DNA of 50,126 nucleotides from Caldilineales bacterium (GTDB lineage: Bacteria; Chloroflexota; Anaerolineae; Caldilineales; Caldilineaceae), in contig JAAXGZ010000109.1 in the NCBI GenBank assembly GCA_012271135.1, positions 1 to 50,126 of the forward strand. The letters run 5' to 3'. Shown here one piece after another: positions 1 through 8,426 of the stretch (positions are counted from its first letter, which is position 1; each line of letters opens with the position of its first letter). The position numbers were made by a program, and so were the translations under genes. A model generated the notes under the pieces. It saw nothing but the letters and a program-made list of their open reading frames with translations, ran no database searches and had not been told where the DNA came from.

Positions 1-491
1 GGGAGCTTTACCTACCCCTATCAGCTGTCCCGCCTTCAGCCGGGCGCCGACCCCCCCCTTGTTCCAGGCCGCTTGGGCCCGTCGGTCCGCCTGCGGGTGA
101 CGGGGCCGGGGCAACTTCAGCCGGATCCCCAGCCGCGGCAGCGTGTACAGGCTACCCACGGTGTAGGCCACCCCGAACCGCTGTTCGATCCAGTCCCGCA
201 CCGCCTGCGCCGTCCCGAACACCCCCTTGGCCGCTTCCGCCACCAGCTGCGCCTGCTGGTCCTTCGTCAGGTAGGAGGGCTTGCCCGGACCGCCCCGCCG
301 ATGGGAGCGCACCGCTGCCAGGCCGCCTTCCCGGTACCAGCGCAGCCACTGCTGCACGGCATGCTGACCCCCACCCCGGCCGCCACCGCCGTCGGCCCCT
401 CTCCTAGGCGCAACCGCCACAGCGCCTGCAGCCGCGTGCGCACTTCGGCTACGGCCTCGGGGACCCAGTCTACTCTGGCCTGACGGGTCAT
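1..491 (-). pseudogene. IS630-like transposase, N-terminal part, frameshifted and cut by the window edge
   Basis: Reading leftward from ATG at 491, the protein begins MTRQARVDWVPEAVAEVRTR and enters a helix-turn-helix. Near 361-366 the frame must shift by one base to continue as AVQQWLRWYREGGLAAVRSH, then GKPSYLT and a second winged-helix segment (FGTAQAVRDWIEQRFGVAYT). This order of a helix-turn-helix, a WYREGGL-type linker and a second winged helix is typical of the DNA-binding half of IS630/Tc1-like transposases. The DDE catalytic half would lie beyond position 1. A run of eight C residues near 51-58 may mark another frame slip. Family assignment comes from recognised motifs, not from a search. 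Confidence 0.6.
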
Positions 492-556
492 GACACACCT
501 CACCTGCACCACGCTGAAATCAAAGATGTATCTATACTGCACTGGATTGGTATCAT

Positions 557-580
557 GCTGGGCTTCGTCCAAAGCCCAGC
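557..580. repeat. 9-bp inverted repeat between transposase remnant and membrane gene
   Basis: Arms GCTGGGCTT (557-565) and AAGCCCAGC (572-580) are perfectly complementary around a 6-nt loop. The element sits just after the stop of the minus-strand membrane gene at 605, so it could act as a transcript end. There is no T-run on that strand after the stem, so it is not a textbook Rho-independent terminator. It could also be a relic of the insertion-sequence end. Confidence 0.4.
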
Positions 581-604
581 GGAGCAATTCCGGTAAATGT
601 GAAC

Positions 605-1243
605 CTAGTCTTTCTGAAAATCTATAGGCACCCGACCAATCAGAGAATCGGACTGGTAGTACACAATCAGACGTTTTATTAACTTGATTAGGTCATTTCG
701 GTGGGCATAGGGTACGTACAAATCAAGGTAGTCGCCATTCTCCTTGGATAGTCTAATCCCTTTGGGCCAGAAAGTAATCTCGACCGACATTATCTTGGAC
801 CAAGATGTACAGGTCCGCCCCTTGGGTGCGATGTGGTATACGCCGTTGAGATCAAAATTCAATTGACCCCAAAACAAAGAAAGCTTGCCTCGCATGAAAG
901 CCGTAAGTAGGGGGAGAGAAAGTACTACTGCTGAAGTGATACTTATATTTTGGGAGGCAAGAAAATGAATATCAACCAGGAGAGCTTCCTCATTCCTTGG
1001 AACGAACGCGAGCAACAGCGTGTACCAAGCACCAAAGGCCGCTATCGTTTGACCTATAATTATACCCCATGAAAAGTCAATTTGGATGGACTGGAACCTC
1101 CTTTTATAGCTCGCCACCAAGCCGATGCCGGGCCTGGTTCGAGAGTTTGCCTTTAGTAGCACGCTCGTTGAATCTACACCTGGAATGGCTTCCTCCAGTT
1201 GGCGTACAATTTCATCGTAGTTGTTGCTCTGCACCATGGTCAT
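605..1243 (-). CDS. Hypothetical membrane protein with two TM segments and a soluble C-terminal domain
   Basis: About 212 residues. I start it at ATG 1243 (MTMVQSNNYDEIVRQ) because GGAG lies 7 nt upstream, although the frame is open to 1306. Two hydrophobic stretches lie near residues 60-80 (IIIGQTIAAFGAWYTLLLAF) and 95-115 (SITSAVVLSLPLLTAFM). They are followed by a charged, beta-rich region (KIMSVEITFWPKGIRLSKE) ending in a helix rich in Lys and Ile. The layout recalls small membrane proteins with a PH-like tail, but I do not recognise the family. Its AT-rich codons differ sharply from the GC-rich neighbours, suggesting acquisition by transfer. Confidence 0.6.
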   Translation of the reverse strand: MTMVQSNNYDEIVRQLEEAIPGVDSTSVLLKANSRTRPGIGLVASYKRRFQSIQIDFSWGIIIGQTIAAFGAWYTLLLAFVPRNEEALLVDIHFLASQNISITSAVVLSLPLLTAFMRGKLSLFWGQLNFDLNGVYHIAPKGRTCTSWSKIMSVEITFWPKGIRLSKENGDYLDLYVPYAHRNDLIKLIKRLIVYYQSDSLIGRVPIDFQKD

Positions 1244-1486
1244 TTTAAATCTCCATGATTCATGGTTAATCTTCATGTCCTTGGATGTGCGGACAAAGGC
1301 AATCAAGGATCCGCTGGAATTGCGACAACAACCTATTATTGAATTGATTACCTACACCACCACCTGGCCTGTGATTGGCTCTCCGTTGTAGTGGGGTTGG
1401 GTTTCCATGGACTGTCCGGGTGCTACGGCTGAGTGGTGGATGGGCTCGACTCCCTGCAACAGCTTGCTCTCGGGTGGAGCCACAGA

Positions 1487-2515
1487 TCAACCGGACGTCA
1501 CCGTCGGGACTCCTTCCAGCTCTATCTCGCTCGCGAAATGGCAGGCAACAAACTGTCCTGGCGAATCGGGTACGGGTTCCAAGGCTGGGAACTCCTCCTC
1601 GCACACCGGTTGACGGTAGGGGCAGCGCGGGTGGAAGTGGCAACCTGACGGGGCGGATAGGGGGTCCGGCACTTCGCCCGTGAGCACCGGCTGCGTGCGC
1701 CGGAACCTGGGATGCGGCTTGGGCGATGCGGAGAGCAAAGCCGCCGTGTAGGGATGCTGGGGAGCCTCGAACAGCTTGCGGGTCGGGCCGGTTTCGACCA
1801 GCCTACCCACATACATCACGGCCACCCGGTCGGAGATGTGCTGCACCACCCCCAAGTCGTGGGAGACGAACAGGTAGGTCAACCCGAACTCCGACTGCAA
1901 GTCGCTCAGCAGGTTCAGGATCTGCGCCTGCACGGACACGTCCAAGGCGGACACCGGCTCGTCGCAAATGATCAGCTTCGGGTGCATCGCCAAAGCCCGC
2001 GCAATGCCGATGCGCTGGCGCTGGCCTCCGCTGAAGGCATGTGGATAGCGAACCTGATACTCGGGCCGCAGGCCAACGGAGGACATCAGGTGGCCGACTT
2101 GGTCCTCCAGGTCCTTGCCGTCTGCCACATTGTTGACCTTGAGCGGTTCGCCGATGATGTCGCGCACGCGGTGGCGGGGATTGAGGGAGGAAAAGGGATC
2201 CTGGAACACCAGCTGGATGTGGCGCCGAGCAACCTTGAGTTCCTCCCGATTCAGCTTGGCCAGGTTTCGGGGTTGGTCCAGGTGGAAGATGACGTCGCCG
2301 TCCGTGGGCTCCACCGCACGGATTACGGACTTTGCAATCGTGGACTTGCCGCAACCGGACTCCCCGACCAGCCCGAACGTCTCGCCCGGCTGGATTGTGA
2401 ACGACACATCGTCCACGGCCTTGACCGTGCCGGCCTTGCGCTTGAACAACCCCTGCGAGAGCGGGTAGTACTTCTTCAGGTTGCGGACTTCCAGCAGGGG
2501 CGCGCCGTCACTCAC
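1487..2515 (-). CDS. oppF: Oligopeptide/oligosaccharide ABC importer ATPase, OppF type
   Basis: 342 residues. It hydrolyses ATP on the cytoplasmic face to drive uptake through the OppB/OppC pore together with OppD. Walker [10 protein letters not shown] is at about 51-59, the Q-loop FQDPFSSLNP follows, the signature SGGQRQR and Walker B LIICDEP come next, then the H-loop FVSHDLGVV. The C-terminal oligopeptide/dipeptide (oligo_HPY) extension carries [15 protein letters not shown], a Cys/His cluster typical of this family. The start is GTG at 2515 with GAGGAGG just upstream. It overlaps the end of oppD by 8 bp, so translation is probably coupled. It is the last gene of the minus-strand locus. 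The substrate is more likely an oligosaccharide than a peptide, judging by the GH32-like gene in the same locus (inference). Confidence 0.93.
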   Translation of the reverse strand: MSDGAPLLEVRNLKKYYPLSQGLFKRKAGTVKAVDDVSFTIQPGETFGLVGESGCGKSTIAKSVIRAVEPTDGDVIFHLDQPRNLAKLNREELKVARRHIQLVFQDPFSSLNPRHRVRDIIGEPLKVNNVADGKDLEDQVGHLMSSVGLRPEYQVRYPHAFSGGQRQRIGIARALAMHPKLIICDEPVSALDVSVQAQILNLLSDLQSEFGLTYLFVSHDLGVVQHISDRVAVMYVGRLVETGPTRKLFEAPQHPYTAALLSASPKPHPRFRRTQPVLTGEVPDPLSAPSGCHFHPRCPYRQPVCEEEFPALEPVPDSPGQFVACHFASEIELEGVPTVTSG

Positions 2516-3566
2516 CGAACGCCTCCTCGGCCGACATGCCTACGTCGGGGTCGTACAGAACGCAGGCTACCGTGTGGCCCTCCGCAACCTCAAGCGTGCG
2601 GGGCTTGTCCACATCGCAGATGCCGGGCTGCATCATTTCGCAACGCGGATGGAAGTGGCAGCCCTTGGGCAGGTTGAAGGGATCCGGAACGGTGCCCACA
2701 ATCTGCTTGAGACGGTCCTGCTGTGCCTCGCCGATGTGCGGGATCGACTCCAGCAGGGCGCGGGTATAGGGATGCCGCGGGTTGTCGAACAGGGACCAGA
2801 CCGAGGCGTGTTCCACGACCTCGCCCAGATACATGACGACCACATCGTCCGCCATCTCGGCAATCACGCCCATGTCGTGGGTGATGAAGATGATGCTGGT
2901 GCCGGTGTCGCGCTGCAGGGTGCGCAGCAGGTCCAGAATCTGGGCCTGAATGGTCACATCCAGGGCCGTGGTCGGTTCGTCGGCAATCAGGACCCGCGGG
3001 GCACAGGCCAGTGCCATGGCAATCATGGCCCGTTGCCGCATGCCGCCGGACAGTTCGAACGGGTAGGCGCGGAGGCGCTTCTCCGGGTCGGGAATGCCGA
3101 CCTGTCCCAGCAGTGACACCACCCGTTTCTCTGCTTCCTTCGCAGTCATTTCCTCGTGATGCAGGATGGCTTCCCTGATTTGCCACCCGATCGTGTGTAC
3201 CGGGGAGAAGGCCGTCATGGGCTCCTGGAAGATGATGGCAATCTCGCCGCCCCGCACGTCCCGCAGGGCCTGGCTGCCGAGATCCAGCGCGGTCAGGTTG
3301 ACCACCTCATGATCCCGGTGCAGCAGGATTTCCCCGTCCTTGATCGATCCCGTGGGACCCACGATCTGCAGAATCGACTGGACCATTACGCTCTTGCCGC
3401 ATCCGCTTTCGCCCACCACGCCCAGGGTCTTGCCCCGCTCCAGCGAAAGCGTGACTCCGTCCACCGCCTTGACGACGCCCTCATCGGACTCGAAGTGGGT
3501 GACCAGGTTGCGGATCTCCAGGACCGGCTCCGTCATGGTCGTGTCGGGGGTGTTGTCAGGTGGCAT
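2508..3566 (-). CDS. oppD: Oligopeptide/oligosaccharide ABC importer ATPase, OppD type
   Basis: About 352 residues from ATG 3566 ([20 protein letters not shown]). ATG 3536 ([10 protein letters not shown]) is an equally possible start, because neither has a convincing ribosome-binding site. Walker A is GESGCGKSV, with Val in place of the usual final Thr/Ser+1. The Q-loop is [16 protein letters not shown], the signature LSGGMRQR, Walker B VLIADEP and the H-loop FITHDMGVI. The C-terminal oligo_HPY region has [17 protein letters not shown]. It is the partner ATPase of OppF. The start lies inside the end of oppC (stop at 3556), so the two are translationally linked. Confidence 0.92.
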   Translation of the reverse strand: MPPDNTPDTTMTEPVLEIRNLVTHFESDEGVVKAVDGVTLSLERGKTLGVVGESGCGKSVMVQSILQIVGPTGSIKDGEILLHRDHEVVNLTALDLGSQALRDVRGGEIAIIFQEPMTAFSPVHTIGWQIREAILHHEEMTAKEAEKRVVSLLGQVGIPDPEKRLRAYPFELSGGMRQRAMIAMALACAPRVLIADEPTTALDVTIQAQILDLLRTLQRDTGTSIIFITHDMGVIAEMADDVVVMYLGEVVEHASVWSLFDNPRHPYTRALLESIPHIGEAQQDRLKQIVGTVPDPFNLPKGCHFHPRCEMMQPGICDVDKPRTLEVAEGHTVACVLYDPDVGMSAEEAFGE

Positions 3567-4701
3567 AGGGATCCATGGCGTCGCGCAGGCCGTCACCCAG
3601 GAAGTTGAACATCAGCACGGTGACGATTACGAACAGGCAGGGGATGAGCTTCCAGGGGTGGAGTGCCAACGTCACCACGTTCTGGGCGTTCTGCAGCAGG
3701 ACTCCCCAGCTGACGGCCGGCGGCTGCATGCCTAGGCCCAGGAAGCTGAGGCCCGTCTCTCCGATGATCATGTTGGGCACCATCAGGGTCAGCGTCACAA
3801 TCAGGTGACTCATGAAGGACGGCAGCAGATGAATGGACATGATGCGCATCTCGCTGGAGCCCACGAGACGCGAAGAGGTCACGAAGTCCTCTCCCCTGAG
3901 GGCGAGAAACTTTCCCCGCACCTGGCGGGCCAGCGGCGGCCAGGAGATCAGGGACAGGATGAGTGTGATGGCGAAGTAGGTCTTCACCACCGACCATTCC
4001 CGCGGCAGGGCCACGGCTAGGGCCATCCACAGCGGAATTGTCGGCAACGAGACAATGAAGTCGATTACGCGCATCGAAATCTGATCGGCAATGCCGCCGA
4101 AATAGCCGGCAATACCGCCAATGAGGAGGCCCAGCACAAAGCTGATCACCACGCCTACCAGACCCACCGTCAGGGAAATCCGGGCCCCGTACATGGTCCG
4201 CGTGAACAGATCGCGTCCGAGACGGTCCGTGCCGAAGAGGAAGACTGGGGCCCCGTCGGTGCCGAACAGGTGCCGGTCTGCGGGGAACAGGCCCCACATC
4301 TTGTATTCGAACTCGGGGTTGCGGTGTAGCAACCGGATGGGATGGCGCTCGCCTCCCTCCACGGGCGAATACACGGTTAGGAAAGTCTCCATGTCCAGGG
4401 TCGGTTCAATGTCTAGGACATGGGGTCGGGTGAAGGCGCCGTCCTCGGTGCGGATGCGAATGCGGCTGGGCGGCGCGTCCAGGTAGCCGTCAAAGCGATG
4501 CAGCGTGGAATACGGGCTCACGAACTCGCAGAAGAGGGCGAGCAGGTACAACACGCCCAGGACTGCCAGGCCAATCATGGCGGCCCGGTGCTTGCGGAAG
4601 GCCCACCAGATCAGTTGCCACTGCGTGGCGCGGAAGAACTCCTCGCCGGAGCCCTCCACGGTCTCGTGGGTTACGGGTACGTCAAGCTCCGCGAGAGTCA
4701 T
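3556..4701 (-). CDS. oppC: ABC importer permease, OppC/DppC type, with enlarged first external loop
   Basis: 381 residues, compared with roughly 280-310 for usual OppC proteins. The first TM segment is AAMIGLAVLGVLYLLALFCEF. It is followed by an unusually long extracytoplasmic stretch of about 100 residues (SPYSTLHRFDGYLDAPPSRI through FLFGTDRLGRDLFTRTMYG), then the conserved five-TM binding-protein-dependent transport core. The EAA-like coupling loop includes GEDFVTSSRLVGSSEMRIM, and the end is [14 protein letters not shown]. The FGTDRLGRDLFTR motif is a hallmark of the OppC family. The start ATG at 4701 overlaps the stop of oppB (ATGA, 4698-4701). The long loop probably contacts the binding protein; that role is inferred. 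Confidence 0.92.
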   Translation of the reverse strand: MTLAELDVPVTHETVEGSGEEFFRATQWQLIWWAFRKHRAAMIGLAVLGVLYLLALFCEFVSPYSTLHRFDGYLDAPPSRIRIRTEDGAFTRPHVLDIEPTLDMETFLTVYSPVEGGERHPIRLLHRNPEFEYKMWGLFPADRHLFGTDGAPVFLFGTDRLGRDLFTRTMYGARISLTVGLVGVVISFVLGLLIGGIAGYFGGIADQISMRVIDFIVSLPTIPLWMALAVALPREWSVVKTYFAITLILSLISWPPLARQVRGKFLALRGEDFVTSSRLVGSSEMRIMSIHLLPSFMSHLIVTLTLMVPNMIIGETGLSFLGLGMQPPAVSWGVLLQNAQNVVTLALHPWKLIPCLFVIVTVLMFNFLGDGLRDAMDPYAT

Positions 4702-5696
4702 TCTTCAACATTTCCGAAACGAATGCGGGGATCGACCCAGACCAGCAACAGGTCGGCAATCAGGTTGCCGAAGATCACAAGCAGGGACAGGATCAGCGTG
4801 ATGCTGCCGGCCAGATACATGTCCTGGGCCAACAGGGCATCGAACAGCACCGGTCCGGTCGTTTGCAGGTTCAGGACGATGGAGACTAGCACTTCGCCCG
4901 CCACGATGCCGGGCAGAATCCAGCCGATGGTGCTGATCACCGGGTTGATGGCTATCTTGACCGGATAGTAGAACAGTACCCGTATTTCGGGAATGCCCTT
5001 GGCCCGGGCCGTGACCACGTACTGCTTGCGCAACTCGTCCAACAGGTTGCCGCGCATGACTCTCATCAGCCCGGCCGTGCCGCTCAGGCCGATGAGCACC
5101 ACCGGGAACCAGATGCGCGACATCAGGTCAAGAAACCGGGCGACGCTCCAAGGGGCGTCGAGGTACTCCGGCGAAAACAGACCACCCACACTCCAGTTGA
5201 ACTGTGTGTACAGGACCCACATCATGATCAGGGCCAGCATGAACGGGGGAATTGAGACCCCGATGAAGCCAAGGAAGGTGAAGGAGTAGTCGAATAGGGA
5301 GTACTGGTTGGTGGCAGAGAAGATGCCGATCGGAATCGCCATCAGGAAGACGAAAATGGTGGAGGTCAGGGAGACGGCTACCGTTAGCGGCACCCTCTCG
5401 GCCAGGATGTCGGCGACCGGCTTGTTCCAACTGAAGGAGCGTCCCCAGTCGCCTTCCGTAACTATGTTGCGTATCCAGTAGAAGTACTGGTAGGTAATTG
5501 GGCGGTCCAGGCCGTACTGACGGCGCAGGGTGATGGCCAATTCATCGGAGACCTCGATGCCGGACGATTCGAGGTTGGCGATGTAGGTGCTCATAAAGTC
5601 GCCAGGCGGCAACTGAATGATCCAAAAGACCACGGCCGAGATTACGAACAGCATCGGGAACAGAAAAAGCACCCGGCGCGCAATGTAGGCAGTCAA
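4698..5696 (-). CDS. oppB: ABC importer permease, OppB/DppB type
   Basis: 332 residues with six predicted TM segments. The N-terminal segment YIARRVLFLFPMLFVISAVVF is the usual OppB_TM_N start. The family stretch GLDRPITYQYFYWIRNIVTE and GDWGRSFSW follow, and the coupling loop is LLDELRKQYVVTARAKGIPE. The start codon is TTG at 5696 (TTG ACT GCC), supported by AGGAG about 10 nt upstream. The same TTG is preserved in the duplicated fragment near 8330. It forms the pore with OppC. It lies downstream of three binding-protein genes and is separated from the nearest by a strong stem-loop, which may reduce its expression relative to the binding proteins. Confidence 0.92.
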   Translation of the reverse strand: MTAYIARRVLFLFPMLFVISAVVFWIIQLPPGDFMSTYIANLESSGIEVSDELAITLRRQYGLDRPITYQYFYWIRNIVTEGDWGRSFSWNKPVADILAERVPLTVAVSLTSTIFVFLMAIPIGIFSATNQYSLFDYSFTFLGFIGVSIPPFMLALIMMWVLYTQFNWSVGGLFSPEYLDAPWSVARFLDLMSRIWFPVVLIGLSGTAGLMRVMRGNLLDELRKQYVVTARAKGIPEIRVLFYYPVKIAINPVISTIGWILPGIVAGEVLVSIVLNLQTTGPVLFDALLAQDMYLAGSITLILSLLVIFGNLIADLLLVWVDPRIRFGNVEE

Positions 5697-5721
5697 GACG
5701 GATGGTCTCCTGGGAAGGTGA

Positions 5722-5755
5722 CGCAGACCGGGGACTCGTGAACCCCCGGTCTGCG
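5722..5755 (-). promoter_or_regulatory. Stem-loop between binding protein 1 and oppB
   Basis: Arms CGCAGACCGGGG (5722-5733) and CCCCGGTCTGCG (5744-5755) form a perfect 12-bp stem with a 10-nt loop. It lies between the stop of the solute-binding gene (5794) and the TTG start of oppB (5696). No T-run follows on the minus strand, so an mRNA 3'-end stabiliser or partial attenuator is more likely than a strict terminator. Such structures are known between binding-protein and permease genes, for example malE-malF. The role here is inferred from position. Confidence 0.6.
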
Positions 5756-5793
5756 GTCAACAGATGTCTGCTATGGGCAGCGTACGAGACGGG

Positions 5794-7788
5794 TTACTCG
5801 TCGATGTACCACTCTTCCATGCCGTACATGATCACAATGCCCATTTCCTCAACCTGGCCCTTGGGCGTGTTTTTGATGCGCACGCTGGTACTGGTTGGGT
5901 AATAGGATTCCTCCACCGGATTGAAGGTCCAGTAGTTGTCTCGGATGTTCTGGTACAGCGCCTCGCGGGCGGCATCGCCCTCAGGGGTGCCGATGGGAGC
6001 CTGCAGGAACGCCGTATGGAGGTCGTACAGTTCGAGCACCTCGGCCGGGGGCTCCTCGCCCACCTCGCCACCGGAATTCATGTACTGCCACCAGAGGCGA
6101 CCCCAGAAGTTTCCGGGCAGGTAGTCATCCCATCCTGCTGACGGCCAGATGTCCTCGTGGTTCCAAAGGGCCATGCCCTGGGTCTCGTTGGCGTTCCAGC
6201 GCTCGCGGATCAGGCTCCACTCGCCGGCCTTGACTTGCGTGTTGATGCCAACAGCCTTCCAGTGCTCGGCAATCATCTCGGTCATGGGCACGTGATCTTG
6301 GGAGATGGGGGCCGGCTCAAAGATGATCTCGAACGGTTCGCCGTCCGGTCCCAGTCGGTAGCCATCGTCGCCGCGTGCATCAAGGCCCATTTCATCCAGT
6401 AAGGCGTTGGCCCCGTCCGGGTCATAGGCAGGGACGCTGGTTTCATAGGCCGGCTTGGCAAAGGCGCCCAGATAGAAGGTCTGGATGATCTCGTCGTTGT
6501 TGATGGCAAGGTTCATCGCCTCGCGGAATCGGACATCCCGTGTGACCTGACGATACACATCGTCCTCGTAGGTCAGGTTCAGCATAAAGTTGATGGGAAG
6601 CCGGTGCATGCGCGGAATGAAGACGTTCAGGACACCGTCGTTCTCGGCCTGCTTGAGCAGGGGCAGGTTTTGCAGCGAGCTGCGCTCGCCCAGGTAGTCC
6701 AACTCGCCCGAGAGGATCTTGAGCACGGTGGTCTCACGGTCCTGGACCAGAACCATCTGCACATGGTCGATGTAGGGCAGCTGGTTGCCGGCCTCGTCCA
6801 CCTTGAAGTAGTACGGGTTGCGGTCGAAGTTCCAGACGCCGTTGCCGAAGTCCACCATCTGCCAGGCGGTCAGGACCGGATGGCCAAAGCCATCCTCGTT
6901 GATGACCCGCCACAGGTTGTTGGGCATCTGCTTGGCATTGAAGAGGTTGTACCACTGGCCTTCCTCAATCGACTCGGCCTCCATCTTGGCCGCCAGTTCG
7001 TCCGCATCCGCGTAGTCCGCATGGAACTGCTTCAGGTAGTGGGCGGGCTTCAGGAAGTCCTGGTAGCCGCGCCACTGGGCGATGGCCAACTGGGCCGGGA
7101 AACTGCCGTACTGGCCGTCGAAGGTGACCGTGAAGGTGTGGTCGTCCAGGATTTCGACCGAGGCAAGGCCCGCTGACGGTGAGGAGCCGGTGCGCAGGTA
7201 GTTGGACGGAACGGCCGTGACCTCCTCGTTGGTGATCACATCATTCCACGTGAAGTCGACGTCCGCGGTGGTGACAGGTTCGCCGTCGGACCACTTCATG
7301 CCTTCCCGCAGGGACAACGTATAGACATTGTGTCCGTCGTTGGCCTCCCAGTCCTTGAGAACGTTGCCATAGATCCCCATGTCATAGTTGAAGGCACCAG
7401 GTGCCCAGACCAGAGGCTCAACGGAACCGATGTAGATGTGCGGATCGCCGCCGGGTCCTTCCTGGGGCAGGCGCATCGTGCCGCCGTACTTGCCGATCTC
7501 CGTGTCGTAGCTGACCACCAGCATGCGGTTGGTGACCACGAACGGCTCGGTCGGCAGGCGTTCCTCAACGGGGGGCAGTGTTCCGGCCGCAACCATTTCG
7601 GCCAGCATCGGCGATTCGTTGTAGGCGCCGTCGGCCATGGGTTCTTCTTCGGCAGCCGGTTCTTCGGCCATGGGAGCCTCTTCGGCCGGCATTTCCGCAG
7701 TCGGGCCACAGGCCGCGAGGGCGAGGGCCAGCGTACAGGCCATTACAGCCCAGCCCAGCCGGACCAGCTTGGAGCGATTTAACAACAT
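5794..7788 (-). CDS. Family-5 extracellular solute-binding lipoprotein, copy 1
   Basis: 664 residues. Signal peptide and lipobox end in LALALAAC, with Cys27 as the lipid anchor. A Pro/Glu/Ala-rich linker (MPAEEAPMAEEPAAEEEPM) follows, then the SBP_bac_5 fold. Family features include the SLREGMKWSDGEPVTTADV stretch, NLTYEDDVYRQVTRDVRF and RFREAMNLAINNDEIIQTFY. It captures the substrate outside the membrane for OppBC. The start ATG 7788 has a GAGGAGG site. The first half is almost identical at the DNA level to copy 2 (8427-10418), while the second half has diverged. It is the copy closest to the permease genes. Confidence 0.93.
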   Translation of the reverse strand: MLLNRSKLVRLGWAVMACTLALALAACGPTAEMPAEEAPMAEEPAAEEEPMADGAYNESPMLAEMVAAGTLPPVEERLPTEPFVVTNRMLVVSYDTEIGKYGGTMRLPQEGPGGDPHIYIGSVEPLVWAPGAFNYDMGIYGNVLKDWEANDGHNVYTLSLREGMKWSDGEPVTTADVDFTWNDVITNEEVTAVPSNYLRTGSSPSAGLASVEILDDHTFTVTFDGQYGSFPAQLAIAQWRGYQDFLKPAHYLKQFHADYADADELAAKMEAESIEEGQWYNLFNAKQMPNNLWRVINEDGFGHPVLTAWQMVDFGNGVWNFDRNPYYFKVDEAGNQLPYIDHVQMVLVQDRETTVLKILSGELDYLGERSSLQNLPLLKQAENDGVLNVFIPRMHRLPINFMLNLTYEDDVYRQVTRDVRFREAMNLAINNDEIIQTFYLGAFAKPAYETSVPAYDPDGANALLDEMGLDARGDDGYRLGPDGEPFEIIFEPAPISQDHVPMTEMIAEHWKAVGINTQVKAGEWSLIRERWNANETQGMALWNHEDIWPSAGWDDYLPGNFWGRLWWQYMNSGGEVGEEPPAEVLELYDLHTAFLQAPIGTPEGDAAREALYQNIRDNYWTFNPVEESYYPTSTSVRIKNTPKGQVEEMGIVIMYGMEEWYIDE

Positions 7789-7952
7789 GGGGCCTCCTCG
7801 GGTCCTGTTGTCGAGTTGGATTGGACAGCTTCAACGTAATGGAGCGATGTGGGGAGCCTCAAGTATACCCACATCGCCCAAACCCCTGACTTGCCTTGGC
7901 AAGGCCGGTTGGGACAGACCGTGTCCGAATCAGGGCGGTGCAGGTCCTGTGA

Positions 7953-7974
7953 GCAACCATTGGCCAATGGTTGC
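7953..7974. promoter_or_regulatory. 22-bp perfect palindrome upstream of binding protein 1
   Basis: The 11-nt half GCAACCATTGG is followed at once by its exact reverse complement CCAATGGTTGC. It lies about 165 bp upstream of the binding-protein ATG (7788) and just past the GH32 scrap. The corresponding places upstream of copies 2 and 3 keep only the outer arms GGCAAC and GTTGCC. This could be an operator, or a stem-loop that once lay after the glycosidase gene. No bound protein can be named from sequence. Confidence 0.5.
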
Positions 7975-8009
7975 CGAAGTCGTTGGGGACCGGCAACACC
8001 ATCCGCGGT

Positions 8010-8190
8010 CCCGATGTCAGTGGTGGTTTGTCCGCTTGACTTCCGTGGCGGCCGTATCCAGTTCGCAGGTTCCACCTCCACCTTCGGCCCAGTAGCTGAT
8101 CATGCCGTTGGCGGGCTGGGTCGGGTACATACGCCGCATGGCCCGCGGGCCGCCCGCACAGGCCTCGACGATGGAGACCGGCACTTCGCC
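8010..8190 (-). pseudogene. Fragment of GH32-like gene 3' end (duplication scar, copy 1)
   Basis: The minus strand encodes AMRRMYPTQPANGMISYWAE and then GGTCELDTAATEVKRTNHH. This matches the C-terminus of the intact GH32-like protein at 13292 almost residue for residue. Only about the last 55 codons survive, and there is a small in-frame insertion of Gly codons. The scrap has no start of its own. It joins directly to an oppB 5' fragment at about 8190-8200. Confidence 0.8.
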
Positions 8191-8197
8191 CGTTACG

Positions 8198-8345
8198 CTG
8201 CCGGACGATTTACGATTGGTGGTATAGGTGCAGTCGCCCGGGGCAACTGAATGATCAATGGACCAGGGCCGCAACCACGAACAGCATCGGGCACAGGCAG
8301 AACACCCTGTGCGTGATGTAGGCAGTCAAGGCGGTTGGACCCCTG
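8198..8345 (-). pseudogene. Fragment of oppB 5' end (duplication scar, copy 1)
   Basis: The DNA from about 8198 to 8345 follows the first 150 bp or so of oppB (5550-5700) with small gaps. Shared landmarks include GCCGGACGATT, GGCAACTGAATGATC, GAACAGCATCGGG and GTAGGCAGTCAAG, the last containing the TTG start in reverse. It then continues into the same kind of stem-loop and binding-protein 3' end as the true oppB locus. It marks the right boundary of a tandem duplication and is not expected to be expressed as protein. Confidence 0.75.
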
Positions 8346-8354
8346 AGAAGATGG

Positions 8355-8388
8355 CGCAGACCGGAGGCTCGCGAGCCCCCGGTCTGCG
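8355..8388 (-). promoter_or_regulatory. Stem-loop after binding protein 2
   Basis: Outer arms CGCAGACCGG (8355-8364) and CCGGTCTGCG (8379-8388) are followed inward, after one mismatch, by GGCTC/GAGCC (8366-8370 and 8373-8377). It is homologous to the stem-loop at 5722-5755 but has a different, longer inner stem. Compensating changes suggest that the structure is kept. It lies just past the stop of the binding-protein gene at 8427. Confidence 0.55.
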
Positions 8389-8426
8389 GTCAACAGATGT
8401 CTGCTACGGTCAGCGAACGAGACGGA

